From contig DYKL01000021.1 in the NCBI GenBank assembly GCA_020722645.1, forward strand, positions 1 through 19,817: a stretch of 19,817 nucleotides of DNA. The letters are read 5' to 3'. Shown piece by piece: positions 14,591 to 19,817 of this stretch. The notes under the pieces were generated by a model. The model had not been told where the DNA came from. It did not search any database and saw only the letters and a list, made by a program, of their open reading frames with translations. This DNA is from Acetofilamentum sp. (GTDB lineage Bacteria > Bacteroidota > Bacteroidia > Bacteroidales > JAFGUD01). Position 1 is the first letter of the stretch, and every line of letters begins with the position of its first letter. A program made the position numbers and the translations under genes.

Positions 14591-15388
14591 ATGAATTGGT
14601 TAGAAGCTCTTATTCTTGGCTTGATACAAGGTTTGACAGAATTTTTGCCTGTCAGTAGCAGCGGTCATTTGATAATTGGTAAAGAAATATTAGGTATTAA
14701 AACCACAGATAATATTGTTTTTGAAATTGTCGTTCATGCTGCAACCGTCTTAAGCACTATTACTATTTTATGGAAAGAAATTCGTGATTTGACTATAGGT
14801 ACTCTAAAATTCAAATGGAACGAAGAAACAAAATATGTTGTCAAAATTCTAATTTCAATGATTCCTGTTTTGATTGTTGCACTCTTTTTTAAAGAAACAG
14901 TTGAATCATTGTTTGGAGAAGGACTTATTCTAGTTGGTTCTATGCTTTTAGTAACGGCTTTATTACTATCTCTTACACAAGCTGTTAAATTTAAAGAAAG
15001 AAAAGAAGTTACATACAAAAATGCATTTTTAATAGGAATTGCACAAGCCATAGCAGTTTTACCGGGATTATCCCGTTCCGGTGCTACAATTTCAACCGGA
15101 TTATTAGTTGGAACAAAAAAAGAAGAGGTCGCAAAATTTTCATTTCTGATGGTTTTGATTCCAATTCTAGGTGAAGCTTTTTTAGGAATTGTGGGTGGTG
15201 AATTTTCCGCAGCTCAATCAGGCATCCCAACAATTTCTCTTGTTGTAGGTTTTCTGACAGCATATATTTCAGGTCTTTTTGCATGTAAATTTATGATTGA
15301 ATTTGTTAAACGCACAAATCTTTTATGGTTTGCTGCTTACTGTTTGGTTATGGGATTGATTGCAATTGGTTATTCTTTGTTTTTCTAA
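14591..15388 (+). CDS. uppP: undecaprenyl-diphosphate phosphatase
   Basis: Also called BacA. An integral membrane enzyme that removes a phosphate from undecaprenyl diphosphate, recycling the lipid carrier for peptidoglycan and other wall polymers. Its loss usually raises bacitracin sensitivity. 265 residues with about 7-8 membrane segments. The two catalytic motifs are intact: GLTEFLPVSSSGHLI (14-28, with glutamate 17 and histidine 26) and PGLSRSGAT (158-166, with arginine 162). First gene of a tight cluster; truB begins 22 nt downstream. The uppP-truB-queA order is a common Bacteroidota arrangement. Confidence 0.97.
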   Translation: MNWLEALILGLIQGLTEFLPVSSSGHLIIGKEILGIKTTDNIVFEIVVHAATVLSTITILWKEIRDLTIGTLKFKWNEETKYVVKILISMIPVLIVALFFKETVESLFGEGLILVGSMLLVTALLLSLTQAVKFKERKEVTYKNAFLIGIAQAIAVLPGLSRSGATISTGLLVGTKKEEVAKFSFLMVLIPILGEAFLGIVGGEFSAAQSGIPTISLVVGFLTAYISGLFACKFMIEFVKRTNLLWFAAYCLVMGLIAIGYSLFF

Positions 15389-15410
15389 CAATATCTAATT
15401 TTATTTAATA

Positions 15411-16124
15411 ATGTACGATTTTTACTGCGGAGAAATATTACTTTTTGACAAACCAATACACTGGAGTTCTTTTGATATTGTTAATAAGGTCAGAATAGAA
15501 ATTAAAAAGAAATATGGCAAAAAGTTAAAAGTCGGTCACGCCGGAACACTAGACCCCTTGGCAAGCGGACTTTTGATTTTATGCACTGGAAAAATGACTA
15601 AACAAATCGAAAATTTTCAGCACTTGGACAAAGAATACCAAGCTGTAATTAAATTTGGAGCAACAACGCCTTCATTTGATTTAGAAACTCAACCTGATAA
15701 TTTTTTTGAAATTAAACACATAAACCTTGACTTATTAAATGAAACTTTAAATAATTTTATCGGAATCCAAATGCAAAGACCGCCTAATTTTTCAGCAAAA
15801 AAAATCAACGGAGAAACTGCCTATGTAAATGCAAGACTTGGAAAGGATTTTGAAATTAAAAAAAATGAAATAGAAATAAAAAAAATAGAAATTATAGAAC
15901 ATAATTTGCCCGAACAAGTAACAATAAGAATGACTGTAAGTAAAGGAACATATATCAGAAGCTTTGCAAATGATTTGGGCATAAAATTAAATTCAGGTGC
16001 TTATTTGCAAAAATTAATCAGGACAAAAATCGGAGACTACAACGTTCAAAACGCTCTTTCAATTGAAGATTTTATTGAAAATCTGAAAAATATAGACACA
16101 ACGCACAATTCTATCAATAATTAA
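15411..16124 (+). CDS. truB: tRNA pseudouridine(55) synthase
   Basis: Converts U55 in the T-loop of tRNAs to pseudouridine. 237 residues. LLFDKPIHWSSFDIV (10-24) and HAGTLDPLASGLLI (43-56) are conserved; aspartate 48 is the catalytic nucleophile. Then come QRPPNFSAKKINGETAY and SKGTYIRSFANDLG. The protein lacks the C-terminal PUA extension of the longer enzymes, as is usual in Bacteroidota. It lies between uppP and queA, with 12 nt to queA. Confidence 0.97.
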   Translation: MYDFYCGEILLFDKPIHWSSFDIVNKVRIEIKKKYGKKLKVGHAGTLDPLASGLLILCTGKMTKQIENFQHLDKEYQAVIKFGATTPSFDLETQPDNFFEIKHINLDLLNETLNNFIGIQMQRPPNFSAKKINGETAYVNARLGKDFEIKKNEIEIKKIEIIEHNLPEQVTIRMTVSKGTYIRSFANDLGIKLNSGAYLQKLIRTKIGDYNVQNALSIEDFIENLKNIDTTHNSINN

Positions 16125-16136
16125 ACAACTATAAAT

Positions 16137-17180
16137 ATGAAACTATCACAATTTGATTACTTCCTACCCCAAGAGTTAATCGCTCTTAAACCAATAAAAG
16201 ATCGTCAAAATGACCGTTTATTGATTTTACACAAAGGTACCGGCGAAATTGAACACCGCTTGTTTAAAGATATCATCGAATATTTCGGTGATGGCGATGT
16301 TATGGTTTTTAACAACACAAAAATTTTTCCTGCCGTATTGAATGGTAAAAAAGAAAAAACAGAAGCTGATATTGAAGTTTTTCTACTTAGAGAATTAAAA
16401 CCCGAACAAAAATTATGGGATGTTCTTGTTTCTCCTGCCAGAAAAATCAGAATAGGCAACAAACTTTATTTTGAAAACGATTTAGTTGCCGAAGTCATAG
16501 ACAATACTACTTCACGCGGTCGTACAATCAGATTTTTATACAACGGCGACAGCGAAGATTTAAAAGCTAAACTCAAAAAAATGGGTGCTGTTCCCTTACC
16601 ACCTTTTATTAACAGAGAATCTAAACCTGAGGATTTGAAGCATTATCAAACTCCGTTTTCAAAAAATGAAGGGGCAGTTGCAGCTCCTACTGCCGGTTCT
16701 CACTTTGATGAAATCTTATTAAAAAGACTTCAGATTAATGGCGTTTATTTTGCTGAAATTACACTTCACGCAGGAATTGGAAATTACATGAAAATCGAAG
16801 TAGAAGATTTAAGTAAGCATAAAGTCGATTCCGAACAAGTTGTACTTCCTAAAAGAACAGTTGAACTTGTTAATAATGCAAAAGACCAAAAGAAAAGAGT
16901 ATGTGCCGTTGGAACTACTGTTGTAAAAACTCTCGAAACTCCCGTTACAACACTCGACAGAATTGACCCGTTTGAAGGTTGGACAGTACAGTTCATTTAT
17001 CCGCCATTCAGAATAAGAATTCCGAATGCTCTTATTTCTAATTTTCAATTACCTCAAACACCTATGTTGATGACAGTTGCCGCTTTTGGTGGGTATAGAC
17101 TTATAATGAAAACCTACGAAGAGGCTGTAAAAAATGAGTACAGATTTGGTCCTTTCGGAGATGCTATGCTCATTATTTAG
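16137..17180 (+). CDS. queA: S-adenosylmethionine:tRNA ribosyltransferase-isomerase
   Basis: Transfers and isomerises the ribosyl group of S-adenosylmethionine onto 7-aminomethyl-7-deazaguanine in tRNA, producing epoxyqueuosine. 347 residues, full length. Recognisable blocks are FDYFLPQELIALKP near the N-terminus, FNNTKIFPAVLNG, GAVPLPPFI, EGAVAAPTAGSHF, HAGIGNYMKIEVEDLSKHK and VGTTVVKTLE. Last gene of the uppP-truB-queA cluster. No other queuosine gene (tgt, queC-F, queG) is in the window. About 140 nt without a recognisable terminator separates it from the next gene. Confidence 0.97.
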   Translation: MKLSQFDYFLPQELIALKPIKDRQNDRLLILHKGTGEIEHRLFKDIIEYFGDGDVMVFNNTKIFPAVLNGKKEKTEADIEVFLLRELKPEQKLWDVLVSPARKIRIGNKLYFENDLVAEVIDNTTSRGRTIRFLYNGDSEDLKAKLKKMGAVPLPPFINRESKPEDLKHYQTPFSKNEGAVAAPTAGSHFDEILLKRLQINGVYFAEITLHAGIGNYMKIEVEDLSKHKVDSEQVVLPKRTVELVNNAKDQKKRVCAVGTTVVKTLETPVTTLDRIDPFEGWTVQFIYPPFRIRIPNALISNFQLPQTPMLMTVAAFGGYRLIMKTYEEAVKNEYRFGPFGDAMLII

Positions 17181-17323
17181 TTTGTAAAACTTGCCCTATA
17201 AGGTGCTAAAAGTCGATAAAAAATTGATAAACTTGACAGGTATTCTTTCAAAATTTTCAGCATTTTTATTTTTCTGGCGAAAACCAACAATTAACAAATG
17301 AAATAATTTAACAATTTCTACTT

Positions 17324-17872
17324 ATGAACAATCTTGAAAATAATACTGAAAAAATAGAAGTCAAAATTACTAATACAACGAATAAATTAAACACGATTAA
17401 ATTCGTAAAAGAAAAATTGAACTTATTTCTAAAAGATGCAAAAGAATCGATAGACAATTTACCTTACATTTTTTCTACTGATGTTTATACTGCAAATGAA
17501 TTCGTGGAAAATGCCGCTGAAAATGGATTTTCATGCCAAATAAGTTCAATTTCGATAAATTCTGCCAAAAAGACGGAAACAGAAAATAATATCATTACTC
17601 AGACAATCAATAATACAGAAGATTTGTACGAAATTTACATTGAAAAAATTGACAATTCAAAAAAAATCGAAACAATAAAACTTATCAGGTTAATTACTAA
17701 CGAAGGTCTTGCTGAAAGTAAAAATATAGTTGATAAACAAAGTTTCAAATTGTACGTAAAAACACAAAATAATGAAATTGACGAAATTGCAGAACAATTT
17801 AAAAATGCAAATTGTGTTTTTTCTCATAAAAAAATATTAGAACCAGAAGCTGAATTTAAAATTTACGAATAA
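17324..17872 (+). CDS. protein with two L7/L12 C-terminal-like modules (5' part of a split gene)
   Basis: 182 residues, not a ribosomal protein by length or context. Residues about 101-170 resemble the C-terminal domain of ribosomal protein L7/L12; TIKLIRLITNEGLAESKNIVD matches its helix-loop-helix (K..IK.IR..T..GL.E.K..V). Residues about 9-75 look like a second, more diverged copy (IKFVKEKLNLFLKDAKESID). Stand-alone L7/L12-like domains occur in bacterial proteins of unknown role. The frame ends at TAA 17870-17872. The next frame, +1, is open across this point and continues with a linker and membrane segments, with no start codon of its own. The two are probably one broken gene, or one gene with an uncertain base near the A10 run at 17871-17880. 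Confidence 0.72.
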   Translation: MNNLENNTEKIEVKITNTTNKLNTIKFVKEKLNLFLKDAKESIDNLPYIFSTDVYTANEFVENAAENGFSCQISSISINSAKKTETENNIITQTINNTEDLYEIYIEKIDNSKKIETIKLIRLITNEGLAESKNIVDKQSFKLYVKTQNNEIDEIAEQFKNANCVFSHKKILEPEAEFKIYE

Positions 17873-18428
17873 AAAAAAAACTGAAAAACCTGTTTACAAT
17901 CCTCCTGTTAAGACTGAAAAAAAGGTAAAAACAGAAATTAATCAAGCGATACATAACGATAAAATAATAGAAAGTAGTACAAATAAAAATCACAAAGCAT
18001 ACATATACTCAATAGTAACAAGTATTATCTGTTTACTGTTTTTATTTACAAAAAATTATTTTACTGTTTTAATTTTAATTTTTTTGAACAGCTTTTTGAT
18101 AAGTGGAAGTTTCAAAATTAATATTAAATCAAATTTCAGAATTCACAGATTTTTGGCTTTTCTTATAAATCTGATAAATTACGGCGTTCTATACGGATAT
18201 GTTTTTTATCTCAAAAATATATATCACTTCCGCATAGAAAGTATGTTTTTTGTGTTATCAGGAATATTTATTTTCGTTTCATCTTTATCAATATTTTTAT
18301 TTTCTGTTAGCAAAACAGACATTAAATACAATAAAGTAATTTCTAAAAACAAAAAAACTAAAGAAAAAATTAAGGAAAAAAATAAAGACGAAACAACCAT
18401 GAGAACCTTAAAGTTCTCACACCAATAG
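17868..18428 (+). CDS. membrane-domain continuation of the L7/L12-like gene (shifted frame)
   Basis: This frame opens after a TAG at 17838 and overlaps the end of the preceding gene. It encodes a Lys/Thr/Pro-rich linker (KKKTEKPVYNPPVKTEKK), then about four hydrophobic segments (YSIVTSIICLLFLFTKNYF, TVLILIFLNSFLISGS, FLAFLINLINYGVLYGYVFY, FFVLSGIFIFVSSLSIFLF) and a highly basic tail. No ATG, GTG or TTG exists in this frame before TTG 18084, which lies between membrane segments. A separate protein is thus unlikely; a conventional call would start at 18084. Joining to the previous frame needs one base less (or two more) near 17870, giving a protein of about 368 residues. The tail ends inside a hairpin repeat. 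Confidence 0.6.
   Translation, partial: NKKKTEKPVYNPPVKTEKKVKTEINQAIHNDKIIESSTNKNHKAYIYSIVTSIICLLFLFTKNYFTVLILIFLNSFLISGSFKINIKSNFRIHRFLAFLINLINYGVLYGYVFYLKNIYHFRIESMFFVLSGIFIFVSSLSIFLFSVSKTDIKYNKVISKNKKTKEKIKEKNKDETTMRTLKFSHQ
18400..18419. repeat. hairpin TGAGAAC-(6)-GTTCTCA inside the end of a reading frame
   Basis: A perfect 7-bp stem (18400-18406 with 18413-18419) and loop CTTAAA. It encodes the last residues of the preceding frame (MRTLKFSHQ), whose sequence is unlike the basic tail before it. Not followed by a T-tract. Confidence 0.65.
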
Positions 18429-18472
18429 AATGAAAATAATTATAAACCAACAACTTACAAAATTATTTACAC

Positions 18473-19660
18473 ATGAAACCATTAGAAAACATTAAAATAT
18501 TAGATTTATCAAGGGTTCTTGCGGGTCCATATTGCACAATGGTTTTACAAGAACTTGGTGCAGATGTTATAAAAGTCGAAATACCTATTACCGGCGATGA
18601 TTCAAGATACTTTGGTCCTTTCAAAAAAGGTAAAAGTACATATTTTATAAGCATAAACAGAGGTAAAAAAAGCATTTCGCTTGATATGAAAAAGCCCAAA
18701 GCAATTGAAATTATATATGAACTTGTAAAAAAAGTTGACATCGTAACTGAAAATTTTCGTCCCGGAACTATGGAAAAATTAGGATTAAGCTACGATAAAC
18801 TCAAAGAAATAAACCCCAAAATAATTTTTGCTTCAACCTCCGGCTTTGGACAAACAGGTCCCGAAAGCAGAAAACCTGCTTATGACATGCTTGTCCAAGC
18901 AATGAGCGGAATGATGAGCATTACCGGCTGGCAAGATAAACCACCTACAAGAGTTGGTGTATCTATCGGCGATATTGGTGCGGGACTATACACAGTTATT
19001 GGAATTCTGTCTGCTTTATATCAAAGAACTATAACCGGTTTAGGACAAAGAATTGATGTGGCTATGCTTGATTGTCAATTGGCACTGCTTGAAAACGCTA
19101 TTGTCAGATACAGTGTCAGCGGAGAATCACCCAAACCAAATGGAAATCAACATCCAACTATTACTCCGTTTGAAGTTTTCAAAACAAAAGACAGCTATTT
19201 AGCATTGGCAATGGGCAATGAACAAATGTGGCAAAAATTCTGTCAGACAATTCAACGCCCCGATTTGTTGGAAATACCGCAATATCAAAATAATCTTGAA
19301 AGAACAAAACATCGGGAAGAATTATTACCTGAAATTAAAAAAGAGATTGTAAAAAAGACAACTGCCGAATGGTGCGAAATATTCGAAAATGCCGCCTTAC
19401 CGCATAGTCCTGTAAACTCAATAGGTGAAATTATGCAGCATCCACAAGTTAAGGCAAGAAATATGATTGTAGAAACTTCCGATAATCTTGGCGGAATTCT
19501 TCAAGTTGCCGGTAATCCTATTAAAATGACAAATATACCTGATTCCGATAAACGGGAAGCTGCTCCTGAAATCGGCGAGCATAATTATCAGATTTTCAAA
19601 GAAATGCTCAATTTTTCCGATGAAGAAATTGACAAACTGAAAAATGACGGGGTTATATAA
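18473..19660 (+). CDS. CaiB/BaiF family III CoA-transferase
   Basis: 395 residues, the normal length for the family, which moves CoA between carboxylic acids through an enzyme-bound acyl anhydride. ILDLSRVLAGPYCTMVLQELGADVIKVE is the standard N-terminal nucleotide/CoA fold (seen in pieces at 9-36). NFRPGTMEKLGL (94-105) and SGFGQTGP (123-130) are conserved. Aspartate 138 in PAYDMLVQAMSG is the catalytic residue. ITPFEVFKTKDSYLALAMGN follows in the second half. The substrates cannot be assigned; the family includes formyl-, carnitine-, succinyl- and bile-acid-CoA transferases. It stands alone with a terminator right behind it. Confidence 0.93.
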   Translation: MKPLENIKILDLSRVLAGPYCTMVLQELGADVIKVEIPITGDDSRYFGPFKKGKSTYFISINRGKKSISLDMKKPKAIEIIYELVKKVDIVTENFRPGTMEKLGLSYDKLKEINPKIIFASTSGFGQTGPESRKPAYDMLVQAMSGMMSITGWQDKPPTRVGVSIGDIGAGLYTVIGILSALYQRTITGLGQRIDVAMLDCQLALLENAIVRYSVSGESPKPNGNQHPTITPFEVFKTKDSYLALAMGNEQMWQKFCQTIQRPDLLEIPQYQNNLERTKHREELLPEIKKEIVKKTTAEWCEIFENAALPHSPVNSIGEIMQHPQVKARNMIVETSDNLGGILQVAGNPIKMTNIPDSDKREAAPEIGEHNYQIFKEMLNFSDEEIDKLKNDGVI

Positions 19661-19671
19661 ACCAACATATT

Positions 19672-19698
19672 AACGGGAATTGATTTTCCCGTTTTTTT
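19672..19698 (+). terminator. intrinsic terminator after the CoA-transferase
   Basis: Stem AACGGGAA (19672-19679) / TTCCCGTT (19686-19693), loop of 6 nt, followed by an uninterrupted T-run to 19698. It begins 11 nt after the stop codon. It is the only textbook terminator seen in the window. Confidence 0.9.
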
Positions 19699-19817
19699 AT
19701 TTCAATAATTTGAAACGATTTACCGTTAGTCATAAAATTTCAACCGTAGAATAAAGCTATTGACTTATAACGGAAGTTCATGAAATTTTTGATAATAAAA
19801 CACACGTAACCATCTGG

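Noticed and set aside
17868..17882. Programmed frameshift or transcriptional slippage at the A10 run
   Set aside because: The zero-frame stop TAA uses the T before the run and its first two As, so slippage inside the run cannot bypass it. A mutation or sequence error explains it more simply.

Overview
The window reads as a chromosomal segment from a low-GC member of the Bacteroidota. Three promoters match the TTG / TAnnTTTG consensus of that phylum (ahead of cysC, efp and uppP). Start codons follow A-rich leaders rather than Shine-Dalgarno sequences. The gene content also fits: a DUF4476 protein, a Skp/OmpH protein, a GAF-SpoIIE phosphatase, a uppP-truB-queA block, and 'TCATTGCGAGG'-type intergenic repeats. 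No phage, plasmid or CRISPR is visible.

Left end (1-1800) is a graveyard of mobile DNA. It holds a 32-bp tandem repeat, an inverted repeat, and a compact group II intron on the minus strand (about 758 nt). The intron has an intact-looking domain V, a short paired domain IV and no reverse transcriptase. Next come the C-terminal remnants of two DDE transposases in different frames. From 1843 to 4201 lie an orphan APS kinase (cysC) and, convergent to it, a YifB/ComM-type AAA+ ATPase. A structured repeat fills the gap between them. A gene-poor AT-rich stretch (4202-5055) leads into efp.

The middle (5830-11160) is a likely co-directional operon: a SpoIIE-type phosphatase, a lipoprotein, a DUF4476 protein, a Skp/OmpH chaperone, IspD (isoprenoid precursors), thymidine kinase, a small four-helix-bundle protein and YidD. 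Several of these genes overlap or lie under 30 nt apart. After a patch of tandem repeats come a sodium:solute symporter and a CorC/HlyC-type CBS membrane protein. The right part holds uppP-truB-queA (lipid carrier recycling, tRNA pseudouridine 55, queuosine). It continues with an unusual gene that joins two L7/L12-C-terminal-like modules to a membrane domain across a frame break, and ends with a CaiB/BaiF family III CoA-transferase and a clear terminator.

The most distinctive signal is a family of four intergenic elements (4692-4823, 2500-2651, 10681-10817, 13070-13167). Each carries two 24-25-nt hairpins in inverted orientation with 10-position stems around an AGGTG/CACCT-like core. The hairpins lie 13-16 nt apart and mostly have complementary loops. 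An outer inverted repeat whose sequence is particular to each element encloses the pair. Stem sequences differ between elements while pairing is kept. This points to selection for structure, or to spread of a REPIN/MITE-like element. I do not recognise it as a named family.
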